Positions 25,417-33,364 are shown, numbered from the stretch's first letter. The stretch: DNA of 64,000 nt from Jeongeupia wiesaeckerbachi (GCF_050916355.1 NZ_CP136946.1:1550001-1614000); one strand, 5' to 3'. Program-made: numbers and translations. Notes: generated by a model from the letters alone, not told the origin.

Positions 25417-25935
25417 TTATTTGAGTTTTGCTTCAGTGGCAAATTGGCCGAGAAGGTTTTGTACCGCAGGCATAAAAGCTTGCGCGGTTTGGTTGCAGGC
25501 GGTTTCACCGTAATAGCTGCTGGTGTATTGATATTGCTCTTGCTTCTGTGCTGCACCGCCATTGCTGGATTTTAATGTCAGCCCCAGTGTCCACAGGCCA
25601 TTCATCGAGTCAAATTTGATCATATCTAGATTGCCGCTCAACGTATTGGTTGCCTTGGCGTCGAAAGCACCGGCAATTTTGAGCTCATCGGTGATTGCGC
25701 CGGCGATGTAATCGGCGAAGGTCTGGCCATCCGGCGTTTTGACCGGGCCGACGCCCCGGCACATGATTTGCGTGAGACCGGTATCGTTAGCCGTGAATTG
25801 GCCGATATTATATTTCTTGCCGTTATCGCGATAGGCGACGATGTTATCGGCCTTGACCGAATAACGTTGCACTGCATATGTCGAACAGCCGCTGAGCGTG
25901 ATCAGCGCCAAAGCGGTAAGTGCAATGTGCTTCAT
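25417..25935 (-). CDS. Putative outer-membrane lipoprotein, unknown
   Basis: A 172-residue protein with lipoprotein signal MKHIALTALALITLSGCSTY (Cys17). The mature domain has GVGPVKTPDGQTFADYIAGA and alternating beta-like stretches; no family was recognised. Composition is noticeably AT-richer than its neighbours, and codon choice (many AAA, GAT, ATT) differs, pointing to recent acquisition. It sits just upstream of the ilvC terminator in the segment that separates ilvC from pssA/leuA. Confidence 0.75.
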   Translation of the reverse strand: MKHIALTALALITLSGCSTYAVQRYSVKADNIVAYRDNGKKYNIGQFTANDTGLTQIMCRGVGPVKTPDGQTFADYIAGAITDELKIAGAFDAKATNTLSGNLDMIKFDSMNGLWTLGLTLKSSNGGAAQKQEQYQYTSSYYGETACNQTAQAFMPAVQNLLGQFATEAKLK

Positions 25936-26029
25936 CTTGTTTTTTCGTTGAAATGAAAGGAGCCAATTTTTAACACTAATTGGTAAGTTAGTTGAAATTA
26001 TTTCTTAGCCAGTGTTTTAAATCGACGAC

Positions 26030-26059
26030 AAAAAAGCCAGCTCGAAAGCTGGCTTTTTT
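26030..26059. terminator. Bidirectional terminator after ilvC
   Basis: Perfect stem AAAAAAGCCAGC/GCTGGCTTTTTT with loop TCGAAA, 16 bases beyond the ilvC stop. Confidence 0.92.
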
Positions 26060-26075
26060 AACGGCAAGAAGGCGA

Positions 26076-27098
26076 TCAGTTCTTCGACTGGTCGACGATC
26101 TTGTTCGCCTGAATCCACGGCATCATCGCGCGCAGCTGGCCGCCAACGACTTCGATGCCGTGCGCTGCGTTGTTGCGACGGGCAGCCGTCATCGAGGCGT
26201 AGTTGGTCTGGCCTTCCAGGATGAACTGCTTGGCGTATTCACCGGTCTGGATGTTCTTCAGCGCTTCACGCATCGCCTTGCGCGACTCTTCGTTGATCAC
26301 CTTCGGGCCGGTCACGTATTCACCGTATTCGGCATTGTTGGAGATCGAGTAGTTCATGTTGGCGATGCCGCCTTCGAACATCAGGTCGACGATCAGCTTC
26401 AGCTCGTGCAGGCATTCGAAGTAGGCCATTTCCGGCTCGTAGCCGGCTTCAACCAGGGTCTCGAAGCCCATCTTCACCAGTTCGACGGCGCCACCGCACA
26501 GCACGGCCTGTTCGCCGAACAGGTCGGTTTCGGTCTCGTCCTTGAAGGTGGTTTCGATGATGCCGGTACGGCCGCCGCCCACGCCGCTGGCGTAGGACAG
26601 GGCGGTTTGCTTGGCCTTGCCCGATGCATCCTGGAAGATCGCGATCAGGTCAGGTACGCCGCCGCCACGGACGAATTCGGAACGCACGGTGTGGCCCGGG
26701 GCCTTCGGTGCAACCATGATCACGTCCAGGTCCTTGCGCGGCACGACCTGGTTGTAGTGGATCGCGAAGCCGTGTGCGAACGCCAGCGTGGCGCCCTGCT
26801 TGATGTTCGGCTCGATTTCGTCCTTGTACAGCTTGGACTGGAACTCGTCCGGCGTCAGGATCATGACGACATCGGCGCTGGCGACGGCGGTCTTCACATC
26901 GGTGACTTTCAGGCCGTGGGCTTCGGCCTTCTTCACCGTCGCCGAACCTGCGCGCAGGCCGACGGTGACGTCGACGCCCGAATCCTTCAGGTTGCAGGCG
27001 TGGGCATGGCCTTGCGAGCCGTAGCCGATGATGGCGACTTTCTTGCCGCGGATGATGGAGATGTCACAATCTTTGTCGTAGAAAACGTTCAGTGCCAT
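26076..27098 (-). CDS. ilvC: Ketol-acid reductoisomerase (NADP+)
   Basis: Second common enzyme of valine, leucine and isoleucine synthesis. It converts 2-acetolactate or acetohydroxybutyrate to the dihydroxy acids with NADPH and Mg. The 340-residue, short class-I length fits bacteria. NADP-binding GYGSQGHAHACNLKDSG is at residues 25-41; metal-binding acidic residues lie in DLFGEQAVLCGG and the following ECLHELKLI block. It follows ilvH by 73 bases in the ilvIHC cluster. Confidence 0.98.
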   Translation of the reverse strand: MALNVFYDKDCDISIIRGKKVAIIGYGSQGHAHACNLKDSGVDVTVGLRAGSATVKKAEAHGLKVTDVKTAVASADVVMILTPDEFQSKLYKDEIEPNIKQGATLAFAHGFAIHYNQVVPRKDLDVIMVAPKAPGHTVRSEFVRGGGVPDLIAIFQDASGKAKQTALSYASGVGGGRTGIIETTFKDETETDLFGEQAVLCGGAVELVKMGFETLVEAGYEPEMAYFECLHELKLIVDLMFEGGIANMNYSISNNAEYGEYVTGPKVINEESRKAMREALKNIQTGEYAKQFILEGQTNYASMTAARRNNAAHGIEVVGGQLRAMMPWIQANKIVDQSKN

Positions 27099-27171
27099 GG
27101 AATATCACTCCTGAGAGGTGTGGGGAACAAGGCGTGGGACGGATTTCCGGCCCGCACGCCTCACTCGGTTT

Positions 27172-27663
27172 TCAGACTCGCAAAATACGTTCGCCGCGGC
27201 CGATGCCCGAGGCGCCGGTACGGACGGTTTCGAGGATGACCGCCGGGTCGATCGCCTTGATAAAGGCGTCGAGTTTGTCACCGGCGCCGGTCAGCTCGAT
27301 GGTGTAGCTCTTCTCGGTCACGTCGATGATGCGGCCGCGGAAAATTTCCGCCATCCGCTTCATCTCGTCGCGATCCTTACCCGTCGCGCGCACCTTGATC
27401 AGCATCAGTTCGCGCTCGATATGTTCGGCCTCGTTCAGGTCGATCACCTTGACCACCTCGATCAGCTTGTTGAGCTGCTTGGTGATCTGCTCGATCACGT
27501 CGTCCGAACCGTGGGTGACGATCGTCATGCGTGAGAGCGTCGCGTCTTCGGTGGTTTGCACCGTCAGCGAGTCGATATTGTAGCCGCGTGCCGAAAACAG
27601 CCCGGTGACGCGCGACAGCGCGCCGGCTTCGTTCTCGATCAGGACGGAAAGAATATGTCGCAT
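27172..27663 (-). CDS. ilvH: Acetolactate synthase small (regulatory) subunit
   Basis: Regulatory subunit giving valine feedback inhibition to IlvI. The 163-residue protein has an N-terminal ACT domain (RHILSVLIENEAGALSRVTG, with the effector-loop GLFSARGYNIDSL) and the C-terminal ALS_ss domain (IFRGRIIDVTEKSYTIELTG). It follows ilvI by 13 bases. Confidence 0.97.
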   Translation of the reverse strand: MRHILSVLIENEAGALSRVTGLFSARGYNIDSLTVQTTEDATLSRMTIVTHGSDDVIEQITKQLNKLIEVVKVIDLNEAEHIERELMLIKVRATGKDRDEMKRMAEIFRGRIIDVTEKSYTIELTGAGDKLDAFIKAIDPAVILETVRTGASGIGRGERILRV

Positions 27664-27676
27664 TACTCATCCCTCC

Positions 27677-29443
27677 TTAAGCGAGATTGCCGTAATCACG
27701 GTTGTTGTCGAACGGTACCTGTTGCATGCCGCGCATATGCGGCGGCAGGTCCATCTGGTTCAGTCCCTTGCCGTTCTGGATCATCGGGAATACGTTCTCG
27801 GTCTGATCGGTACGGAAGTCGATGAAGACCAGCCGCTCTTTCAGCGACGGGCCGAAGGCTTCCTTCAGCACCGGCTCGACGTCGGCCGGGTTTTCGACCT
27901 TGAAGCCGACGTGGCCATAGGCCTCGGCAACCTTGACGAAGTCGGGCAGGGCGTCCATGTACGACTCGGAGTAACGCGTGCCATAGAAGAATTCCTGCCA
28001 CTGGCGAACCATGCCCAGATAGCGGTTGTTCAGGCTCAGCACCTTGACCGGCGTGTGGTACTGCTTGCAGGTCGACAGTTCCTGGATATTCATCTGGATC
28101 GAGCCTTCGCCGGTGACGCAGGCGACCTGCGCATCCGGGTTGGCGAGCTGCGCGCCCATGGCGGCCGGCAGGCCGAAGCCCATGGTGCCGAGGCCGCCCG
28201 AGTTGATCCACTGCTTGGGACGGCGGAATTTGTAGTACTGCGCGGCCCACATCTGATGCTGGCCGACGTCGGAGGTGACGATGGCTTCGCCATTGGTCAC
28301 GTTCCACAGCGTTTCGATCACGTGCTGCGGCTTGATGACCTCGGTCGACGGCGTGTACAGCAGCGAGTTCGGCTTGCGCCATTCGTTGATCTGCTGCCAC
28401 CAGTTGGCGAGGGCGTCGGCGCCCGGCTTGAGGCCGGTTTCCTTCAGCACGGCGATCAGGTCGGTCAGCACGTGCTTGACGTCGCCGACGATGGGCACAT
28501 CGACCTTGACGCGCTTGGCGATCGAGCTCGGGTCGACGTCGATGTGGACGATCTTCTTCGGGTTCGACAGGAACTGGCTCGGCACCGAAATCACGCGGTC
28601 GTCGAAGCGTGCGCCGATCGCGATCAGCACGTCGCAGTACTGCATTGCCAGATTGGCTTCGTAGGTGCCGTGCATGCCGAGCATGCCGACGAAGTTCGGA
28701 TCGGTGCCGTCGAGTGCGCCAAGCCCCATCAGCGTGTTGGTGCACGGCACGTTCAGCAGTTTGACCAGCTCGGTAACGAGGTCACCGGCGCCGCCCTGCA
28801 CTGCGCCGCCGCCGACATAGATGAACGGGCGCTTGGCCTCGCTCAGCAGTTGTGCGGCTTTCCTGATCTGGCCCGGATGGCCCTTGGTCGGCGGGTTGTA
28901 GCTGCGGATAGACACCGACTTCGGATACTCGAACACGGTCTTGGCCATCGTCACATCCTTGGGGATGTCGATGACGACCGGGCCCGGGCGGCCGGTAGCG
29001 GCGATATAGAACGCTTTCTTGAAGGTGGCAGCGAGATCGCGCACATCCTTCACCAGGAAGTTGTGTTTCACGATCGGGCGCGAACAGCCGACCATGTCGA
29101 CTTCCTGGAACGCGTCCGAACCGATCACCGGCGTGCCGACCTGGCCCGACAGGACGACCATCGGGATCGAGTCCATATAGGCAGTGGCGATGCCGGTGAT
29201 GGCATTGGTGGCACCGGGGCCGGAGGTGACGAGCGCCACACCGACCTTGTTGCTCGAACGCGAGTAGGCGTCGGCGGCGTGCACCGCGGCCTGCTCGTGC
29301 CGGACGAGCACGTGCTTGAAATGGTCTTGCTTGAAGATTGCGTCGTAGATTTCCAGAACCGCGCCGCCTGGGTAGCCGAAGACGAATTCAACGCCTTCTT
29401 CCTGCAGACAGCGGGTGACGATCTCAGCGCCTGAGATTTCCAT
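27677..29443 (-). CDS. ilvI: Acetolactate synthase large (catalytic) subunit
   Basis: ThDP-dependent enzyme joining pyruvate to pyruvate or 2-oxobutyrate. The 588-residue protein has the catalytic Glu in VLVRHEQAAVHAADAYSRSS, the FAD-binding central domain (GARFDDRVISV) and the ThDP motif around GEGSIQMNIQELST. It is the first gene of ilvIHC. A GGTGATCCC-type leader lies immediately upstream, and the 343-base leader region contains a perfect hairpin. Confidence 0.97.
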   Translation of the reverse strand: MEISGAEIVTRCLQEEGVEFVFGYPGGAVLEIYDAIFKQDHFKHVLVRHEQAAVHAADAYSRSSNKVGVALVTSGPGATNAITGIATAYMDSIPMVVLSGQVGTPVIGSDAFQEVDMVGCSRPIVKHNFLVKDVRDLAATFKKAFYIAATGRPGPVVIDIPKDVTMAKTVFEYPKSVSIRSYNPPTKGHPGQIRKAAQLLSEAKRPFIYVGGGAVQGGAGDLVTELVKLLNVPCTNTLMGLGALDGTDPNFVGMLGMHGTYEANLAMQYCDVLIAIGARFDDRVISVPSQFLSNPKKIVHIDVDPSSIAKRVKVDVPIVGDVKHVLTDLIAVLKETGLKPGADALANWWQQINEWRKPNSLLYTPSTEVIKPQHVIETLWNVTNGEAIVTSDVGQHQMWAAQYYKFRRPKQWINSGGLGTMGFGLPAAMGAQLANPDAQVACVTGEGSIQMNIQELSTCKQYHTPVKVLSLNNRYLGMVRQWQEFFYGTRYSESYMDALPDFVKVAEAYGHVGFKVENPADVEPVLKEAFGPSLKERLVFIDFRTDQTENVFPMIQNGKGLNQMDLPPHMRGMQQVPFDNNRDYGNLA

Positions 29444-29786
29444 GGGATCACCCTCACAACGAAGTGAAATGTTTTAGATAGCTCCTGCCATCCAGGGGTG
29501 AACTTGCAGACACGCTTAGTCTTCGGATCCGTTGAATCGTCCGCGGGCGTGCGGGCGGTTCGGAACGCTGCGTGGTAATGCAGCGTTCGAGATCCTCGAC
29601 AATCGGCCATGCCGCAAATCCGAGTTCTTTACCGGGCGGGCCGCCTTCGATCGGGCTTGTGGCCCGAGTTGGGGACGACTGCGGTGTGTTGCGCGGGCGG
29701 TGCCATTCGGTGCGTCGATTGCCACTTCGGCGACCGACACTGATCTGGATTGGGTGAGCTGATGAAGTTAGCCGAACAGGGCTGGC
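29444..29786. promoter_or_regulatory. Divergent control region of ilvI and the sigma-factor operon
   Basis: A 343-base region without a convincing gene. It contains a perfect 9-bp stem GAACGCTGC/GCAGCGTTC at 29563-29588 (8-base loop), about 120 bases before the ilvI start. No leader peptide rich in Ile/Val/Leu codons was found, so classical attenuation is not supported. Confidence 0.5.
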
Positions 29787-30434
29787 TTGGCAAGTTTTTC
29801 TGGCTTCGTCAACGGTGCTTTGCTAGCATCCCGGCAAGTTTTCAACCCAGTCAAGGAGAGGGCTCTGGCGACGCAAGCTGAACTCGCCACCTTTCTGGCC
29901 GAGGTCGAAAAACGTGCATTCAGGCAGGCCATGTTCGCGACGCAGAACGAGGACGTTGCCCTCGATCTGGTGCAGGACGCGATGCTGCGGCTGACCGAAC
30001 GCTACGCCGGCAAGCCGGCGGCCGAATTGCCGTTGCTGTTTCAGCGCATTTTGCAAAACGCGATCCGCGACTACTACCGGCGCCAGAAGACCCGCAACTG
30101 GTGGACGGTGTTGCTGTCGAGCTTCCAGTCCGACGATGCCGACGCCGACGCGAACGATCCCCTCGACTGGCTGCCGAACCAGCCAACCTCGCCCAGCCCC
30201 GAAGCGATCCACGATCAGGCGCGCGTGATGGCGCTGATCGAGGAAGGCCTCGCCAAACTGCCGCCGCGTCAACGCGAAGCGTTTCTACTGCGTTACTGGG
30301 AGGAGTTCGACGTGGCCGAGACCGCCGCCGTAATGGGGTGTTCGGACGGCAGCGTCAAGACGCATTGCTCGCGCGCCACACACGCGCTCGCCGCCTGGCT
30401 GGGCCAGCACGGCGTGCAGTGGCAGGCTGATTGA
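29787..30434 (+). CDS. RNA polymerase sigma factor, ECF-like sigma70 family
   Basis: Cytoplasmic transcription initiation factor with region 2 (VALDLVQDAMLRLTERY, then FQRILQNAIRDYYRRQ) and region 4 (LPPRQREAFLLRYWEEFDVA with VKTHCSRATHAL). The open frame begins at a TTG (29787), but the family-like sequence starts at residue 27 (LATQAELATFLAEVEKRAF). There a CTG at 29865 lies 6 bases after a perfect AAGGAG (29853-29858), so that CTG may be the real start, giving about 189 residues. It heads the conserved sigma/DUF3619/DUF3106/RDD cluster divergent from ilvI. Target promoters are unknown. Confidence 0.88.
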   Translation: MASFSGFVNGALLASRQVFNPVKERALATQAELATFLAEVEKRAFRQAMFATQNEDVALDLVQDAMLRLTERYAGKPAAELPLLFQRILQNAIRDYYRRQKTRNWWTVLLSSFQSDDADADANDPLDWLPNQPTSPSPEAIHDQARVMALIEEGLAKLPPRQREAFLLRYWEEFDVAETAAVMGCSDGSVKTHCSRATHALAAWLGQHGVQWQAD

Positions 30435-30446
30435 AAGGAGGCCCAG

Positions 30447-30812
30447 ATGACTTCAGAGATCCCTTCCGCAAACCGGAACCAGACGCTGCTGCGTCAGCTT
30501 GCTGACGCGCCGGTCTCACCGCAGGCGGCACAGCGTCTGGCCGACGCGCGTCGCAATGCGCTGGCACATGCCCGGCACGGTTCGGTGCGTGGCCGATTGA
30601 CCGGCGCAGGGACGTGGCTGCTCGAGCGTGCCCACGCGCGCAGCTGGACGGCCGTTGCGGCGATCGGGCTGGTGCTGACCGTCGGCACCGGCTGGTACTG
30701 GCATCAGCGCGAGGCCGAGTACGCGTTCGACCAACAAATGCTGACCGACGAGATCCCGCTGGATGTGCTCGTCAACGGAAACTTCGATATATGGCACGCC
30801 GATTCGCGCTGA
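30447..30812 (+). CDS. DUF3619 membrane protein
   Basis: A 121-residue protein with one transmembrane helix (about 66-84, WTAVAAIGLVLTVGTGWYW), a basic cytoplasmic N-terminal half rich in Ala/Arg, and an acidic periplasmic tail (LLTDEIPLDVLVNGNFDIWH-type; here MLTDEIPLDVLVNGNF). This matches DUF3619, commonly encoded after this sigma factor and possibly an anti-sigma partner; that role is inferred from order and topology. It overlaps the next gene. Confidence 0.8.
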   Translation: MTSEIPSANRNQTLLRQLADAPVSPQAAQRLADARRNALAHARHGSVRGRLTGAGTWLLERAHARSWTAVAAIGLVLTVGTGWYWHQREAEYAFDQQMLTDEIPLDVLVNGNFDIWHADSR

Positions 30813-31177
30813 GCCTGCTGCTGCTGTTCATCGCGCTGCCTGCATGGGCAGCACCAACGTGGCAAAGCCTGCCGCCGCAGTCGCAGGCGCTGCTGGCACC
30901 GTTTGCCCAGGAGTGGGCCAGCATGCCGGCGCACCGGCGTGACCGGCTGGCCAAACTGGCCGAGCAGTACCCGACGCTGCCGCCGGCACAGCAGGCGCGT
31001 CTGCGCGCCCGTCTGGGCGAATGGGCGACCCTGACGCCGGAACAGCGCGCCAAGGCGCGCGACAACTATCGCAAGTGGCAAAATCTGACCCCGGCCGAGC
31101 GCGAACGGCTGGTGCAGGCGCGCCGTTCCGCCAGCGCCGTGGCATCGGCCCCGACCCCTCATCGACGCGGACACTGA
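30791..31177 (+). CDS. DUF3106 secreted protein
   Basis: A 128-residue exported protein; the signal peptide is MARRFALSLLLLFIALPAWA. The helical mature part repeats Leu-Pro-Pro/Leu-Thr-Pro units (WQSLPPQSQALLAPFAQEW, then WATLTPEQRAKARDNYRKWQ and NLTPAERERL), typical of DUF3106 and reminiscent of Spy/CpxP-like LTxxQ helices. Function unknown. It starts 22 bases inside the DUF3619 gene. Confidence 0.82.
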   Translation: MARRFALSLLLLFIALPAWAAPTWQSLPPQSQALLAPFAQEWASMPAHRRDRLAKLAEQYPTLPPAQQARLRARLGEWATLTPEQRAKARDNYRKWQNLTPAERERLVQARRSASAVASAPTPHRRGH

Positions 31178-31206
31178 ACTTGAACGCTTCTCTTTTGCAG
31201 ACTGAT

Positions 31207-31731
31207 ATGCCGCCCCTGGCAGGCTGGTGGCGCCGCTGTTTCGCCTGGTGGTACGAATTGCTGCTGCTGATTCCGGTCGTCCTGCTGGTGCAGGTGCTGT
31301 ATCAGGTGGTGTTTCAGTTGCTGACCCATGCGCCGGTTACGGCCGTGTCGGCCAATGCCGGCTTGCGGGCGCTGAATTTCGCAGTACTGGTGACGGCGAT
31401 CTTCGGTTATTTCATGCTGTGCTGGCGCCGTGGTGGCCAGACGCTGGCGATGAAAACCTGGCGTCTGCGGCTGGATGGTGCGGCGGGCGGTCGGGCGCCA
31501 TGGCCGGCGCTGGTCGTGCGTTTCCTGGCGTCGTCGCTGTGTTATCTGCCCTGCGTGCCGCTGTGGGTGCTGGCGTGGCACGACCGGGCTTGGCTGCCGT
31601 GGGCCTGGCTGAGCAGCGCGTGGCTCATGGCGCCGTACGTGTGGGCGTGGCTGGACCGGGAAGGCTTGCTGTTGCAGGACCGGGTGGCCGGCACGCGCAT
31701 CGTTTACGTGTCGAAGACCCGTACCGGCTGA
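31207..31731 (+). CDS. RDD family membrane protein
   Basis: About 174 residues with three or four hydrophobic helices. The RDD signature appears at the start (GWWRRCFAWWYELLLLIPVV) and in the end block LLLQDRVAGTRIV. The start is taken at the ATG at 31207; a TTG nine codons earlier is possible and no clear SD is seen. Last gene of the sigma-factor cluster; function unknown. Confidence 0.8.
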   Translation: MPPLAGWWRRCFAWWYELLLLIPVVLLVQVLYQVVFQLLTHAPVTAVSANAGLRALNFAVLVTAIFGYFMLCWRRGGQTLAMKTWRLRLDGAAGGRAPWPALVVRFLASSLCYLPCVPLWVLAWHDRAWLPWAWLSSAWLMAPYVWAWLDREGLLLQDRVAGTRIVYVSKTRTG

Positions 31732-31803
31732 TTGCCCAGGGCGCCGTACCCCACGACGCAGGGCGGGGCGCCGATTTGGCCGACGATGACCATCGTCCGC
31801 CTA

Positions 31804-31821
31804 CGTCTCAACTATGAAACA
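31804..31821. promoter_or_regulatory. Inverted repeat, distal activator site A of locus 2 promoter
   Basis: CGTCTCA-ACTA-TGAAACA, the same 7-4-7 form as the locus 1 sites. It lies 103 bases upstream of the perfect palindrome of site B. Confidence 0.55.
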
Positions 31822-31905
31822 CCCGACAGACCAGTGAGCCGACGCGCCGCAAAGCATTGCTGCGCCTCTGTTCTGGCGGACCCGCGTCGTTGCTGGGGCG
31901 GGTTG

Positions 31906-31925
31906 ATGTTTCAGATCTGAAACAT
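31906..31925. promoter_or_regulatory. Perfect 20-bp palindrome, proximal activator site B of locus 2 promoter
   Basis: ATGTTTCAGATCTGAAACAT is perfectly self-complementary. Its core TGTTTCA-N4-TGAAACA is a variant of the locus 1 site (TGTCTCA-N4-TGAGACA). It is centred about 98 bases before the -24 GG at 32014 and is a likely site for the activator at 36943-38280. Confidence 0.75.
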
Positions 31926-31982
31926 GTCCTCCGGGTATCGTCGTCGTCTGCTGCGCGCGATTGTTGTAAAAATTCCTTTTTA

Positions 31983-31995
31983 ATTCAATTGGTTG
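31983..31995 (+). promoter_or_regulatory. IHF-like site of locus 2 promoter
   Basis: ATTCAATTGGTTG matches WATCAA-N4-TTR with one mismatch. It lies in a markedly AT-rich stretch between the palindrome and the -24 box. Confidence 0.45.
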
Positions 31996-32012
31996 AATTG
32001 TTTTTGTTGGGC

Positions 32013-32029
32013 TGGCACGGCTGTTGCAA
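32013..32029 (+). promoter_or_regulatory. Sigma54 promoter of Fap-like locus 2
   Basis: TGGCACG-GCTG-TTGCAA is a perfect match to the -24/-12 consensus TGGCACG-N4-TTGCW, with GG-to-GC spacing of 12. The first gene starts 72 bases downstream. Confidence 0.93.
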
Positions 32030-32100
32030 TGTCAAGACTGTGCCCGACGGATCGGGCGCACTCTTCCCGTAAGGGATCACGTGTCTGAGGAGATAATGTG

Positions 32101-32931
32101 ATGAAAAAGCTAGCAATCATCGCTGGACTGACAATGGCCTTTGGTGCTGCAGGTGCCTGGGCGTTCCCGAGTGGCAATGACAATTCGAACAACACGGCGC
32201 AGATTCCGGTGTTCGGTAGCGCTGCAGCGGACGACGGTAGTGTTGCGGTCTCGAACGATTCGCACGACATGACCAAGACGACCAAGACCACCGATTCGTA
32301 CAACAAGACCAGTACGAAGACCGATTCTCACAACAAGACCAGCACCAAGACCTACACGAAGAACACCACCAAGACCGATATCGACGTGAAGACCAAAGTC
32401 GATAGCCATGACGAGTCCAACAGCTCGGCGAAGAACGGTAGCGTTTCGGCCAACAACGGCGCGACGGCTGCATCGTGGAAGGACGTCGGCAATACGTCGA
32501 ACAAGACGATCGATTCGTTCAACACCACCACTACCACCATCAGCAAGACAACGAGCACCAACAAGCTCAATGCCGATCAGTATGGTGCGTCGCTGGCCTT
32601 CCCGGTAATGGGATCGAGCAATAAGAGCGGTGGCGGTGATGCAGGTAGCGGTGCTGGCGGCGGTGGCGGCGGTGCTGGTGTGGGTGTGGGCCTTGGCGCA
32701 CTGCTGGGTCTGGGCTTGGGCGCAGGTCTTGGCGGTGACGGTGGCGGTGCTGGCAGCAATGCATCCGGTGGTGCCGGTGCTGGCCTGTCGGTCGTGTCGC
32801 TGACCTCCGGTGCAGCCAATCTGCAGGGCGTCGCGATCAACGGTATCGGCGCATTGCAAAACAACGCCGGTCTGGGTTCGCTGCAACAGCAACAAAACAA
32901 CGTGCAAATCAACGCCAGCATTCTGCCGTAA
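32101..32931 (+). CDS. Secreted low-complexity protein, candidate fibre subunit of locus 2
   Basis: A 276-residue exported protein of unknown family. The signal peptide is MKKLAIIAGLTMAFGAAGAWA; SD GAGGAG lies 8 bases before the ATG. About residues 58-105 form a Lys/Thr/Asn/Asp/Ser repeat (units like YNKTSTKTDSHNKTSTKT). Residues ~130-155 contain SFNTTTTTISKTTSTNK. About 175-225 is Gly-rich with a hydrophobic core (GVGVGLGALLGLGLGAGLGG). The C-terminal motif INGIGALQNNAGLGSLQQQQ is shared with the next two genes. It is the first and probably most expressed gene of the sigma54 transcript, which together with the composition suggests a surface fibre or matrix protein. This is inference. Confidence 0.75.
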   Translation: MKKLAIIAGLTMAFGAAGAWAFPSGNDNSNNTAQIPVFGSAAADDGSVAVSNDSHDMTKTTKTTDSYNKTSTKTDSHNKTSTKTYTKNTTKTDIDVKTKVDSHDESNSSAKNGSVSANNGATAASWKDVGNTSNKTIDSFNTTTTTISKTTSTNKLNADQYGASLAFPVMGSSNKSGGGDAGSGAGGGGGGAGVGVGLGALLGLGLGAGLGGDGGGAGSNASGGAGAGLSVVSLTSGAANLQGVAINGIGALQNNAGLGSLQQQQNNVQINASILP

Positions 32932-33049
32932 TCGGGGACTGTTGAGTTGAATTGAGCTGGCCGGGGTTCGCAGTCGGAACCCCGGTTACTCCAACCAGGC
33001 CGCGCATCGGCTTGCGCCGGGGCCCGGTCAATACGGACAGGAGGGGGCA

Positions 33050-33364
33050 ATGCTCAGAATTGCACTTGGTCTTGCCTTGGTGTCGGCCTTGGCGATGGCC
33101 GAACAACCGGCTGGCAAGGTGGAAAACAACCGGATCGATATCAACACCAGCTCGAACGCAATCAACATCAATCAGCTGGGGACCGTCAGCGCATCGGGCG
33201 GGGCGCCGGGACAGCATCTGGCAGTGCCGGTGATGACGTCGGGCAATACCGACATCAGTGGTGTGAACGTCAACGGTTTCGGGGTGGTGTCGGCCAATAC
33301 CGGCAACAACGCACTGATCCAGCAGTCGATCAGTGTCGGCGCCAACGTGCAGTCGCTGCGTTAG
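33050..33364 (+). CDS. Small secreted Asn/Gln-rich protein of locus 2
   Basis: A 104-residue exported protein; the signal peptide ends at ALAMA (residue 17). The mature part has NRIDINTSSNAININQLG and the C-terminal unit VNGFGVVSANTGNNALIQQS, aligned without gaps to units in the proteins at 32101 and 33454. Alternating hydrophobic and Asn/Gln residues resemble amyloid-type beta-arch repeats. AGGAGG precedes the start by a few bases. No enzymatic domain. Confidence 0.72.
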   Translation: MLRIALGLALVSALAMAEQPAGKVENNRIDINTSSNAININQLGTVSASGGAPGQHLAVPVMTSGNTDISGVNVNGFGVVSANTGNNALIQQSISVGANVQSLR

